A DNA stretch of 64,000 nucleotides from Intestinirhabdus alba. GTDB lineage: Bacteria > Pseudomonadota > Gammaproteobacteria > Enterobacterales > Enterobacteriaceae. The notes beneath the pieces were generated by a model. The model was not told the origin of the DNA. It did not search any database and saw only the letters and a list, made by a program, of their open reading frames with translations. Positions 1 through 8,419 of this stretch are shown piece by piece. The stretch lies in the NCBI RefSeq assembly GCF_009711095.1, contig NZ_WMJZ01000009.1, positions 1-64,000 on the forward strand, read 5' to 3'. Made by a program: the position numbers and the translations under genes. Numbering within the stretch: position 1 is the first letter of the stretch; the number at the start of each line of letters is the position of its first letter.

Positions 1-533
1 TGCTTAAGCGTTTCAGACCCCGTAAGCTATATGAGGTTCCGACAGAACAGGGGTTTTGTCTGCCCTACGGCTTTATTGCGGGCGATTCCGGCAATGAGCC
101 GCGCAATATGGGGGTGACCTACCGGCTAAAAAACCATCCGGATGTGACTCTGTTTTTCCAGGATTTTGGCCCCACGCCGGGGCCAGGAGAAAAACGGCCT
201 GATGCTAAGATGAAGGCTGAAGATTACGTGACGTATTTTATTAACAGGCGCTATGGACATTCCTTTCGCGATATAAAATTAGTCGGCAACAAGTTCAGCT
301 ATCCTGAGATAGATAATCGCAAGGCTGTTGCCGCCTTTGCAAAATTCACCCGGTTTAGTAAAGAAGTTGATTATGGTTATGTTGCTTTTGTTAAAGGTCA
401 TAATTCTGACGAACCCGATTTGTTATTTTATGTTATGCGTGACAGCCGGCAGGCGAAAGACAACCCGCCAATGGACAAGGATGAACTGGAAAAAATGGCT
501 GAGCGCATAGTCAGTTCGATTAAAAAACGATAA
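1..533 (+). CDS. Tli4-like T6SS immunity protein, C-terminal part
   Basis: The reading frame is open from the left edge (frame starting at base 3), so only the C-terminal 176 residues are seen. The internal ATG at 108 is not the start. The visible part begins with a segment ending in GFCLPYGFIAGDSG, continues with YRLKNHPDVTLFFQDFGP, and ends in a Lys-rich helix. I associate this pattern with the C-terminal domain of Tli4-family immunity proteins, which neutralise Tle4 phospholipase effectors of type VI secretion; this is recognition from memory. No effector, VgrG or PAAR gene lies in the window, so the cognate toxin would have to be to the left. The two unknown paralogs downstream fit an immunity or accessory cluster. 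Alternative: an unrelated periplasmic lipoprotein. Confidence 0.6.
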   Translation, partial: LKRFRPRKLYEVPTEQGFCLPYGFIAGDSGNEPRNMGVTYRLKNHPDVTLFFQDFGPTPGPGEKRPDAKMKAEDYVTYFINRRYGHSFRDIKLVGNKFSYPEIDNRKAVAAFAKFTRFSKEVDYGYVAFVKGHNSDEPDLLFYVMRDSRQAKDNPPMDKDELEKMAERIVSSIKKR

Positions 534-620
534 CGGTTATCAATAATTTTCTCTCTTTTCTCCAACGGAAGATAATGGATAAAGTTAAAATCGTTACGAC
601 GATACCATGGAGCAGAACTC

Positions 621-1262
621 ATGCTAAAGTCACGCCGAAGCTGGATAATATCATTAGCTCTGATTATTATCCCATTGGTCATTGGAGCAAGTTATATGCA
701 TCAGGAAAATTACCGGATGGCCGTCATCATCACGCCTGATAGTGAAGACGATCCCGAGTGGCCGGGTAAACATAAATGGTTTGATGCCAGTGAGTGGCTC
801 AGAATGCCCCAGTACGTGAAGATTAATGACTACTATTTATTAAATACTCAATATGCTCCTGTTGATAACGTGCATGATATTGGCATAACGCGGCGTATCC
901 AGGACGCGGTGAAAAGATCGATCCATTCTGAACCTGAGTTGAGACCTTTGGGTGAGATGGAACCCGGCGAATTTTCCAGATTAGTGAGAAATAGCCTCTC
1001 CTGTGAATATTTACGAACGTCGTTTAATCATGAGACGCTCAGGCCGACGGAAGATTTCTTTCTGTTTTCCTTTACTTATAATAATCAAACCTATGAGGTA
1101 GAGCTGTTGAGAGAAAAATATAAAGGAGGATTTATCTTTATGAACTATGGCCGCCCGGTTCACAAAGCCGGTTACTGGCACGGCGTCTCGCCGGCAGGCT
1201 ATTCCTGGCGGGATCGTCTGGCCGGTAAAGCGCCGGACGACGCAGCAGGCGGAGTTCGGTAG
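621..1262 (+). CDS. Membrane-anchored protein of unknown function, paralog 1
   Basis: I do not recognise the family. The 213-residue protein starts with a basic N-terminus and one hydrophobic segment (about residues 9-25), so it is probably an inner-membrane anchored periplasmic protein or has an uncleaved signal. The start is supported by GGAG nine bases upstream of the ATG. It shares the motifs ITPDSEDDPEWP, KWFDASEWL and YAPVDN near the N-terminus, and an almost identical C-terminal block (VHKAGYWHGVSPAGYSWR), with the gene at 1502. The middle of the two proteins has diverged strongly. The location beside a Tli4-like gene suggests a type VI immunity or effector-associated role, but nothing in the protein proves it. 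Confidence 0.75.
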   Translation: MLKSRRSWIISLALIIIPLVIGASYMHQENYRMAVIITPDSEDDPEWPGKHKWFDASEWLRMPQYVKINDYYLLNTQYAPVDNVHDIGITRRIQDAVKRSIHSEPELRPLGEMEPGEFSRLVRNSLSCEYLRTSFNHETLRPTEDFFLFSFTYNNQTYEVELLREKYKGGFIFMNYGRPVHKAGYWHGVSPAGYSWRDRLAGKAPDDAAGGVR

Positions 1263-1296
1263 CTTATAAATAACGACAATATCGCTAATCACAGCG

Positions 1297-1485
1297 CTAT
1301 ACCCTGAACTCTTCGCTCGCCTGAGGACGCGCCATATATTTCGAAAATCTGCTGTCGCCGATGCGGAAGGCGTAAACAGAGGGCGCTTTCTGGAGGTCGA
1401 CAGAGCTGGCAGGCAGAATAAATTCAGATTGCTGATAATTGCCGTGGAAATAATTTACCGGAAAGCTGACAATAAAACATGTCAA
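1297..1485 (-). other. Possible gene fragment between the two paralogs
   Basis: This minus-strand open frame of 62 codons fills the gap between the two paralogs. Its last third (SVYAFRIGDSRFSKYMARPQ) reads like a real protein C-terminus, but there is no convincing ribosome binding site and I recognise no family. It could be the remnant of an older gene, perhaps an effector or immunity gene trapped in the duplication, or a chance frame. Confidence 0.15.
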
Positions 1486-1501
1486 CCCAATGGAGCGGAA
1501 G

Positions 1502-2131
1502 ATGACAAGAATAAAATGGTTTGTCTTAATATTTTCTTTGGCTGTTTGTAGCTGTGGCGGATATTATATGTGGCAACAGCAGTATCAGATGTACGTTCTT
1601 GTCACGCCAGATAGTGAGGACGATCCTGAGTGGCCGAGCAAGAAAAAATGGTTTGATGCCAGCGAATGGCTTAAAACCTCGCAATATATAAAAATTGATG
1701 ATGCGCATCTTATCAATAAAGAGTATGCGCCTGTCGATAACCTTAATGATTTTAGTATTATGCTGAAGGTTCAGGAAGTAATTAAAGATTCGGTCAGGCA
1801 GGAGCCGAATTTAATTAATCTGGCGAGAATAGACGAACAGGATTTTTTTCATTTGATGAAAGATGGATTTACCTACGAGTATTTGCGAACAAGGTTTGAT
1901 CAGAGAACATTAAAACCCATAGTTGACTATTTTCTGATTCTTTTTAGCTATAATGGCGTCGATTACGAAGTCGAGTTGTTAAGAACGCCCTATAAAGAGG
2001 GGTATTCATTTTCCTGTGCCGGTGTGGTTCACAAAGCCGGCTACTGGCACGGCGTCTCACCGGCAGGCTATTCCTGGCGGGAGTATCTGGCAGGTCAATC
2101 GTCGGGAGACGTAACGGGCGAAGAGCGGTAG
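1502..2131 (+). CDS. Membrane-anchored protein of unknown function, paralog 2
   Basis: This is a paralog of the gene at 621. The start is placed at the ATG at 1502 because GGAG lies eight bases upstream of it; the ATG at 1490 would lack a site. It has an N-terminal hydrophobic segment with two cysteines (FSLAVCSCGG), then TPDSEDDPEWP, KWFDASEWL, YAPVDN and the C-terminal block VHKAGYWHGVSPAGYSWR. The 3' ends of the two genes are nearly identical at DNA level while the central halves differ. That pattern fits gene conversion or constraint on the C-terminus. No catalytic motif is visible. Function is unknown; an immunity-like role is inferred only from context. Confidence 0.75.
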   Translation: MTRIKWFVLIFSLAVCSCGGYYMWQQQYQMYVLVTPDSEDDPEWPSKKKWFDASEWLKTSQYIKIDDAHLINKEYAPVDNLNDFSIMLKVQEVIKDSVRQEPNLINLARIDEQDFFHLMKDGFTYEYLRTRFDQRTLKPIVDYFLILFSYNGVDYEVELLRTPYKEGYSFSCAGVVHKAGYWHGVSPAGYSWREYLAGQSSGDVTGEER

Positions 2132-2340
2132 TCAGGTGGCAAGGAGCTGCTGTATGTTGCGCTCACGGCGCGCTCCCTGCATCCGGAACGCCTTGCCTGT
2201 CGCGGGCTGCCTACGCTGAGGAACCGGAAAGTTTGCCTGCCCTGGCTGATTTTCGCGCCGCCCACGGACGTCGGAGAGCCTTTTCAGGGAGGCGGGGCTG
2301 GCCGCAGCGGCCCCGGGCGGGGCAGGGCCGCTGCGCCGGG

Positions 2341-2853
2341 TCAATCTGGGCGGCGCGTCAGGATAATATCCCGCTGCGGATCGTCACCGAGCTGAAAGAT
2401 ATGCTCGCCCACCTCCCGGAATCCCTCCCTGGCGTAAAAGGCGATGGCCCTGGGATTGCGCTCCCAGACGCCGAGCCATACGACCTCCACGCCCTTGCGG
2501 CGGAACGCATCCAGACAGGCGACCATCAGCCGGTGCGCCAGCCCACGGCCGTGCCAGGCTTTATCAAGATAAAAACAGAGGATCTCGCCGGCGCTGTCAC
2601 TCCCCACGCAGGGGGGAAACTCCTCCTGGCGCAGCTGGGCATAGCCGACCAGCTCGCCGCTCTCCTCGCAGACCAGCGTGGTCCAGCCAGGGTTGTCGAT
2701 CTCCTTGCGCTGTCGCGCCGGGGAGTAGCTTAAGCGGCAGTGGAGCGCCATATCCTCTGGCCTGTTATCGCCGCCGAAGGTATCAATAAACGTGCGCATA
2801 GCCAGCGCCGAAAGCCGTTCTGCATCGGCCGGGCGGGCGTGACGGATGAGCAT
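2341..2853 (-). CDS. GNAT family N-acetyltransferase
   Basis: This 170-residue protein has the GNAT fold. Beta-alpha elements begin at MLIRHARPADAERL, the acetyl-CoA pyrophosphate loop reads KAWHGRGLAHRL (Q/RxxGxG/A type), and a typical end follows with NPRAIAFYAREGFREVGE. GNAT enzymes move an acetyl group from acetyl-CoA to an amine; the substrate here cannot be told. The ATG at 2853 is chosen because AAGAGG precedes it at good spacing and the protein then starts at the canonical first strand. It follows the SUMF1-like gene on the same strand with a 53-base gap, so it may be the last gene of the srf operon or a separate unit. Confidence 0.85.
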   Translation of the reverse strand: MLIRHARPADAERLSALAMRTFIDTFGGDNRPEDMALHCRLSYSPARQRKEIDNPGWTTLVCEESGELVGYAQLRQEEFPPCVGSDSAGEILCFYLDKAWHGRGLAHRLMVACLDAFRRKGVEVVWLGVWERNPRAIAFYAREGFREVGEHIFQLGDDPQRDIILTRRPD

Positions 2854-2906
2854 GGTACAACCTCTTACTTTCATGCCGTTGGTGAACGTGAACCATGATG
2901 ACGGCG

Positions 2907-4475
2907 TTAATGCCCGGCTGCCGTTTTTTTGCAGTTCTCCAGCCATCCGGCCGTATCAATCTTGCCGTTTTGCAGGTACGCCTGCTGATTTTGCCAGTGT
3001 GCGGCCAGAAACGGCTTAAGTCCAGTGAGCCGCTTGTTGAGCGAAAGCATTTTATCGAACACCCCGACCTCCTGCTTAAGGCTCTCCTCGCCGTACAGGG
3101 CCGCAGAGTCAACCAGGCTGCTGGCGTAATAGCCGGTGAGCTGCTGAAGCCTGTCCGCTTGTTCGCCCAGCCTGGCCTTGCGGGTGGCGCAGTGGGTATC
3201 GCCCGCCTCTTTGTCCTGACACAGCAGCGTATAGTTGTGGTTTAAAAAGTCGAGGAAGCGGCCGTCGTCCTGTAGCTTGGTGCACAGAAAGGAGCCGAGG
3301 TTCAGGCTGGCGCGAATGGACTGGGCGCGCTCCTCCTGCTGCTTCTGATTGCTGGCGCGCAGCTGGTTTTCCAGTGCCTTCAGCTTTTGCTTGAGGGCCG
3401 CGTCGTCGACGCCGGAGGCCAGGCTGCCCAGCGTCTTCGCCGTGTCCCGGTTCTCTCCCGCGCCGGGAGCGCTGTTCCCGCTTTCCGCCCCCAGATTCTC
3501 CCAGCTTTTTTCGAGCTGCTTGACCTTATCCGTCGAGGTAATCGCCGGGGCAACCAGCACCAGGCGCAGGCCCGTCTCCCTGCTGGTGAACGGCGCGGTG
3601 TCGGCGTAGTAGCTCACCTCTTTGCGGGCCGCGCTGCGGATTTCCGCCTGGCCGGTCCGGAAGCTGCCGCCGCGTACAACAAAGCCGCCGGCCTGGCCGT
3701 GCAGACGGTTCAGCTTGTTGAGATAGAAGGGGGTGAACATCATCTCCGAAACGTTGCCGAGCATGTCGTACAGACCCAGCGGATTCGGCTGGAGCCTGCC
3801 GATCAGCTGCACTTTGCCGTTAGAAGACTGCGCGCCGGAAAACCATTCATAGTTTTTCATATCATCCATCGGATAGTGGATGTCCCGAAATTCGGCGCTG
3901 TTGACCTTCAGGCCGCCCCGGGCGGCAAACTCCCACTCCACCTCGGTCGGCAGCCGTAAAAAACCGGGCTTACCGTCTTCCGCCGGCAGCCGGTCGGCGG
4001 CGTGGGCGCGCAGCCATTGATTGTATTTATTCGCCGCATTGACCGCATCAAACCAGCTCATGCCGGTTGCCGGTACGCTGAGCCGGCGGGAAGGGGTGGG
4101 GCAGGTGTCGTCCATTAAGGCCTGGTACTGCAGGGCGGTCAGCTCATATTTGGCCATCAGATAGTAGCGGCCCTGGTCCTTTTTAGCGTCGGTAAAGCTA
4201 CCGGCGATAAAGGCCGGATAGCTGTGCTCGACGACGCCCCAGTCGCCGCCGTCCTGGCCCAGCGTAATGGGGAGATCGTCAAGCGGGCCTGTCGTTGGGA
4301 TCGCTACCCGGCGAAACGCCATCGAGCCTTCGCACGGCATCGGCAGGACGATATCATCGGCGTCCGGCCTGGGGTTCCAGAGGTTGCCAGCCCAGGGTTC
4401 CGCCAGCGCGGGCGAGACGCCGACGAGCAGGCCGAGGGCGAGCCAGGAGGGCAATGAGAAAGGGTTAAAAGTCAT
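2907..4475 (-). CDS. Periplasmic SUMF1/FGE-fold protein of the srf cluster
   Basis: A signal peptide (cut after about SPALA, residue 25) sends this 522-residue protein to the periplasm. Residues about 60-320 match the formylglycine-generating-enzyme/SUMF1 fold: LPTEVEWEFAARGG, NPLGLYDMLGNVSEM, VVRGGSF and a final ETGLRLVL. The segment that carries the catalytic cysteine pair in true FGE enzymes reads RGGSFRTGQAEIRSAARK here and has no cysteine, so it is probably not a sulfatase-activating enzyme but a binding or structural version of the fold. The C-terminal part (about 330-520) is a long charged helical region with several cysteines. It is the last clear member of the srf train, 44 bases after the permease gene. 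Confidence 0.8.
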   Translation of the reverse strand: MTFNPFSLPSWLALGLLVGVSPALAEPWAGNLWNPRPDADDIVLPMPCEGSMAFRRVAIPTTGPLDDLPITLGQDGGDWGVVEHSYPAFIAGSFTDAKKDQGRYYLMAKYELTALQYQALMDDTCPTPSRRLSVPATGMSWFDAVNAANKYNQWLRAHAADRLPAEDGKPGFLRLPTEVEWEFAARGGLKVNSAEFRDIHYPMDDMKNYEWFSGAQSSNGKVQLIGRLQPNPLGLYDMLGNVSEMMFTPFYLNKLNRLHGQAGGFVVRGGSFRTGQAEIRSAARKEVSYYADTAPFTSRETGLRLVLVAPAITSTDKVKQLEKSWENLGAESGNSAPGAGENRDTAKTLGSLASGVDDAALKQKLKALENQLRASNQKQQEERAQSIRASLNLGSFLCTKLQDDGRFLDFLNHNYTLLCQDKEAGDTHCATRKARLGEQADRLQQLTGYYASSLVDSAALYGEESLKQEVGVFDKMLSLNKRLTGLKPFLAAHWQNQQAYLQNGKIDTAGWLENCKKTAAGH

Positions 4476-4519
4476 GCACGGTCTCCGCTAAGCACAAATT
4501 AAATAAACAACGGGGAGGA

Positions 4520-5734
4520 TCACACCTCGCGCAGGCTCTGCGCGGGTTCGATACGGATGGCCCGGTACGCGCCGATGCTGGCCACCAGCAGCGCCACGAT
4601 GAGCGTCAGGGCCAGGGCGAAAGCGCTGTGGCCCGGCGTTATCTGGCAAAGCAGCCGATCCGTGGCCTGGCTGCCGGCCAGCGACTGGTTAAAAATCCGG
4701 CTGGCACCAAGGTAAATCCCGTAGCCGCCGACGTACGCCAGCAGGCTAAGCAGGCAGCCCTGCACGATAACGTACAGCCCGACCGCCGGGCCGGTGAAGC
4801 CGAGCAGGCGCAGTACAGCAATATCCTTACGTTTACGGTCAACGCCGGCGATAAAGGAGCCAACCAGCGAGGCGATGCAGCCGATCAGCGCCGTGGCGGC
4901 GATGGTGTTAAAAATAACGCCGAGCACGCGGTTGATGCTTTTGACGTTTTCGATATCCGCCAGCCGGCTTGCGGTTTCGATGCGCTGAGCGCGCAGATCG
5001 CGCTCCAGCCCGGCAACCCGATCGATATCGCTGGCGTACAGCCGGACGCGGGCATAGCGCGGCGGCCTGTCGTTAAGGGGCGCGCCGCTGCTGATGCCAA
5101 GTTCAGGAACCGCATAGCCATCCCTGAAATGTTCCATCCTCAGCAGCAGCTCCGGGCGGGTGAAGAGGGCCGGGCGGTTAAAGTAGGTGGCCGGTAAAAT
5201 ACCGGCTACGGTCAGGGTGGCGCGCCCCCACTCCCGGCGGCCTTCAAACTGACGGCTTACCCGCAGGGCCACAGGCTCCCCGACCTTCACCGCCAGCCTG
5301 CGCGCCGCTTCCTGGGTTAAAATCACCTCCGCTGGCCGATGCAGCGTAAGCCTGCCCAGCAGCGGATCGCCGTCGCCGGTCGGGATCACCTCGGCGTTTT
5401 CGATAAAGTGGCTGCCGTCGGTTTGCAGATCGGCGAGGGTGTTCAGGGAGCGGGTCTGCCCGATGACAAACCCCACGTCGGCGCGCTGGCGCAGTTGCCC
5501 GACCCAGCGCGGCTCGTAGCTGCCGCTGCTCAGCATACGGATCTCAAGGTTGCGCGGATCGTTAGCCAGATCCTGCTGGAGCTGGCTGACAATGCCGAAG
5601 CGCAGGCCGAACAGTAGCAGCAGCGGGGCGATAACGGCAACCAGCGAAGAGATGGTACAAAAAGAGATAATGCGGTCGTGCCACAGATCCTGGAGCGCCA
5701 GGCGACCCAGCAGCAGAAGACGGTTAAAAGACAA
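4520..5734 (-). CDS. FtsX/MacB-type ABC transporter permease
   Basis: This is an inner-membrane permease with the MacB/LolC topology: one N-terminal membrane span (about residues 20-45), a large periplasmic domain (about 45-270) and three C-terminal spans ending in IRIEPAQSLREV, the typical coupling tail of this family. Such permeases act in pairs with an ATPase and usually move lipoproteins or transmit force across the envelope rather than import solutes. The TTG at 5734 is chosen because GAGGGG stands at good spacing before it and it overlaps the ATPase stop by a few bases. The upstream ATG at 5785 would add an Arg-rich stretch without a ribosome site. Partner of the preceding ATPase gene. 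Confidence 0.85.
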   Translation of the reverse strand: MSFNRLLLLGRLALQDLWHDRIISFCTISSLVAVIAPLLLLFGLRFGIVSQLQQDLANDPRNLEIRMLSSGSYEPRWVGQLRQRADVGFVIGQTRSLNTLADLQTDGSHFIENAEVIPTGDGDPLLGRLTLHRPAEVILTQEAARRLAVKVGEPVALRVSRQFEGRREWGRATLTVAGILPATYFNRPALFTRPELLLRMEHFRDGYAVPELGISSGAPLNDRPPRYARVRLYASDIDRVAGLERDLRAQRIETASRLADIENVKSINRVLGVIFNTIAATALIGCIASLVGSFIAGVDRKRKDIAVLRLLGFTGPAVGLYVIVQGCLLSLLAYVGGYGIYLGASRIFNQSLAGSQATDRLLCQITPGHSAFALALTLIVALLVASIGAYRAIRIEPAQSLREV

Positions 5735-6461
5735 AATGGGTTCCCCTCTGCGCCTGCGCCGGGAGGCTCTCCCGATCCGCCGCATCGTGGTCCGGGCGGG
5801 CCATCAGGCAGGCCAGTTCAAAATGCTGCACCAGCGGCCGGTCGTGGCATACGACCAGCGCCATCATCCCCTCCTGGCGGACCAGATCGATAAACAGGCT
5901 AAACAGCCGCCGGGCATTAACAGGATCGAGCGCGGCGGTCGGCTCATCGGCCAGCACCAGCTCGGGTCGATGCGCGATGGCGCGGGCGAAGGCGGTTCTC
6001 TGCCGCTCGCCAAAGGAGAGCTGGGACGGGTATTTCGCCAGCAGCGGCTCCAGCTTCAGGGCGGTGATAACCCGCGCCAGCAGGGCCTGGTCCGGGGTGG
6101 CCCCCAGCAGCTGGCCGGGCAGGCGTATGTTATCCCGCACCGTCAGGTAGGGCAGCAGACCGCCGTTCTGCAGAACAAAGCCGAGCCGCCTGGCCCGCAC
6201 GTCGGCCAGCCCGGCCTGGCGGTCGGCGTTCAGCAGCGCGGCGATGTCCACCCGCCGCGCCGCGTCGCCCAGCTCGAAGCGGGCAACGCCCTCGGGGCGC
6301 AGCAGCAGGCCGATGGCCTCCAGCAGCGTGCTTTTACCGCAGCCGCTTTCGCCGGTGACCGCCACCACCTGGCCCGACCGCAGCCTAAGCTGCGGCAGAT
6401 ATACCCGGTGCGCGTGAGCGCCCTTACCGCGTACGACGGCTAATTCGTCAATACGCAGCAT
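5724..6461 (-). CDS. ABC transporter ATP-binding protein, LolD/MacB type
   Basis: This 245-residue ABC ATPase has Walker A GESGCGKST (residues about 37-45), the signature LSFGERQR (about 145), Walker B LVLADEPT (about 168) and the switch histidine in VVCHD. The family pairs with FtsX-like permeases, and the permease gene follows directly. The start ATG shares bases with the vWA stop codon (TGATG), a sign of translational coupling. It likely powers a mechanical or export step of the srf envelope complex from the cytoplasmic face. The cargo is unknown. Confidence 0.9.
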   Translation of the reverse strand: MLRIDELAVVRGKGAHAHRVYLPQLRLRSGQVVAVTGESGCGKSTLLEAIGLLLRPEGVARFELGDAARRVDIAALLNADRQAGLADVRARRLGFVLQNGGLLPYLTVRDNIRLPGQLLGATPDQALLARVITALKLEPLLAKYPSQLSFGERQRTAFARAIAHRPELVLADEPTAALDPVNARRLFSLFIDLVRQEGMMALVVCHDRPLVQHFELACLMARPDHDAADRESLPAQAQRGTHFVF

Positions 6462-8419
6462 CAGGGCATCATCTCCAGCGGCACGGGGTAGACGCGCTCG
6501 CGCGGATCGCTGCCTTTGGTCAGCTCCACCCAGCGGTCAACGTCGGCGTTGTATTTCTGATAGTGGCGCAGCTTAACCGACAGGGTGCGGATAAACTTCT
6601 CCTGGGAGAGGCCGTCCCAGCTTTTCCATGTCTCCTCATCCAGGTTCAGGACGTCGCTGCGGTAGGGCAGATCGGCAAGATATTCCCCCATCACGCCCAG
6701 CTCGTTAATCCGCGCGTTATCCTGCTGCCTGAGCTGGTTCGGATCGGCACCCATGGTGGCGGCAACGGCCCGCAGCCGCTCAAACATTTTGCCCGGGGAG
6801 ATCATGCCTTCGTTGGCGGCCTGCAGGATCTGCGTCACCACGTCGCTCAGGTCGCTCAACTGGCCTTTCGTCAGCAGTACGCGCACGTCGGTGGTGGGGA
6901 TATTCTGCTTAATCAGATCGCGATCGCTGATCCAGGCCTTAAACACCAGCGGTGCCTGGGTGTCATTCTTTTTGCCCAGCCACGCCAGCTGCATGGCGTG
7001 GCCAATCAGCGCCGTATCCTCCAGCAGCTTCTGCTCCGCTGTCCGCCGGTCAGCCTCATCTTTGGCGTAGAGCGCGCTGCCGATGGCCGGATCGCCCATA
7101 TAGGCCGCCTTGACCTGCCCGGCGATGGCCGCGGCCAGGGCGTCAATCTGCTGACCAAAGATGTGCAGATCGCCCGCGTCCACCGCCTGATAAAGGTTGG
7201 ACTGGGTGCTGTCAAAGTTGGAGAGATCCCGGTACTGGCTTTCAGCCCTGGCATGGTTTTTTTTGCCGCCGGGGGTCTTCAGGTGCAGAGTATAGATGGC
7301 GATGCCGCGGTTGCCCGCCTCCAGCCGCAGCTGGCGGGCGTCGAGGCCGGTTCCCGACAGGGCGTTGCTGCCGTCGATGGCACCGGCGTCGGTGATCAGC
7401 ACCACATAGCGCGCCCCGAAGGCGTTCCAGTTGATATTATCAATGGCGGACATGACCCCGGCGTAGGCGTCTTCGTCATACAGGGAGCTGGAGACCTTTG
7501 CCTCCTTCAGCCCGGCGACCTTCCGCAAAAAATCATCGCCGTCCTGCACCTGGTTCGGGTCGGCGTAGATTTTCGTCCGGTATTCGAGGCCGGGAACCGC
7601 GTCGGTATTTGAGCGGTACGAAATCAGGCCAAACTTCACCTGGTCCTGCAGATGCTCCTGTTGGATCTTGTCATAGATTTTACGCACCGCCGTTTTGGTC
7701 CGTTCGATATAGGGACCCATGGAGATGGTGGAATCAATGACGAAGACCACGGAGGCCTTGAACCCCTTCAACTGGTTGACGTCCTCTTTCCGGTCGCGGG
7801 CCGCTTCCGCCTTGCTGACGGAGGCGACGTTGAGCAGGCGGGTGTAGAAGCCGTCTTCGGTCATCACCTCTTCGCCGCTCAGGATCGGCAGCAGATAAAA
7901 CTGCTTTTGCAGGTCAACGAAATATTCCGGCTCCTGGGCAAGCACCCCCTCCGCGTGGCCCTCGCGCTTCAGGCGGGCGCGCAGCGGGGCCACCAGCGAG
8001 ACCGGGTCGGGGGCCGAGAGGATCTTATCCAGGCTTTGCCGCTGCTTAAAGAACAGCAGGCGATCGCGGTTGGCCGGGTTAGTGAAGGCCAGGGTCAACT
8101 GCATTTTCCAGTCAACGGTGCAGGCGTGGGGCAGCCAGCCGCTAATCGTGCCGTAGCTGTCCGGACCTACCTCGATCCAGCGCTCGCCGTTCACCTCGGC
8201 CGTCTGGTAAACGTACAGGCTGCTGAAGGCGGGCTGTAGCACGCCCCGATCGTCGCCGGCGGTTTTTCCCAGCCGGCAGCCGGGCGTGGTCAGCACGCGC
8301 TGGTATAAGGTTTTTTTCCCTTCCTGCAATAGCGGCCTGTCGCCGTCCGCGGCAAGGGCGTGGCCGCCGAGCAGCAGGCCACATAATGTCAGAGCCAGTC
8401 GAAGAGGCCGCGTTATCAT
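6461..8419 (-). CDS. Periplasmic von Willebrand factor A domain protein
   Basis: A signal peptide ending near GGHALAADG (residue 24) exports this 652-residue protein. Residues about 30-105 form an SH3-like region. A vWA domain follows (about 220-420), with strand VVFVID, the MIDAS-like DSTISMG (about 228) and LITDAGAID (about 343) carrying the usual metal-binding aspartates. The MIDAS motif has Thr in place of the first Ser. The C-terminal third is helical with no known motif. vWA domains bind partner proteins through a metal ion. The gene overlaps its neighbours on both sides (ATGA with the upstream gene, TGATG with the ATPase). It is probably the periplasmic scaffold of the srf system. Confidence 0.85.
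   Translation of the reverse strand: MITRPLRLALTLCGLLLGGHALAADGDRPLLQEGKKTLYQRVLTTPGCRLGKTAGDDRGVLQPAFSSLYVYQTAEVNGERWIEVGPDSYGTISGWLPHACTVDWKMQLTLAFTNPANRDRLLFFKQRQSLDKILSAPDPVSLVAPLRARLKREGHAEGVLAQEPEYFVDLQKQFYLLPILSGEEVMTEDGFYTRLLNVASVSKAEAARDRKEDVNQLKGFKASVVFVIDSTISMGPYIERTKTAVRKIYDKIQQEHLQDQVKFGLISYRSNTDAVPGLEYRTKIYADPNQVQDGDDFLRKVAGLKEAKVSSSLYDEDAYAGVMSAIDNINWNAFGARYVVLITDAGAIDGSNALSGTGLDARQLRLEAGNRGIAIYTLHLKTPGGKKNHARAESQYRDLSNFDSTQSNLYQAVDAGDLHIFGQQIDALAAAIAGQVKAAYMGDPAIGSALYAKDEADRRTAEQKLLEDTALIGHAMQLAWLGKKNDTQAPLVFKAWISDRDLIKQNIPTTDVRVLLTKGQLSDLSDVVTQILQAANEGMISPGKMFERLRAVAATMGADPNQLRQQDNARINELGVMGEYLADLPYRSDVLNLDEETWKSWDGLSQEKFIRTLSVKLRHYQKYNADVDRWVELTKGSDPRERVYPVPLEMMP

Noticed and set aside
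1-2131. A T6SS core cluster
   Set aside because: No tss, hcp, vgrG or PAAR gene can be read; only an immunity-like fragment and unknown paralogs are present.
2132-2340. Gene in the gap between paralog 2 and the acetyltransferase gene
   Set aside because: The frames are short, without ribosome sites, and the composition is that of GC-rich intergenic DNA; no product recognised.
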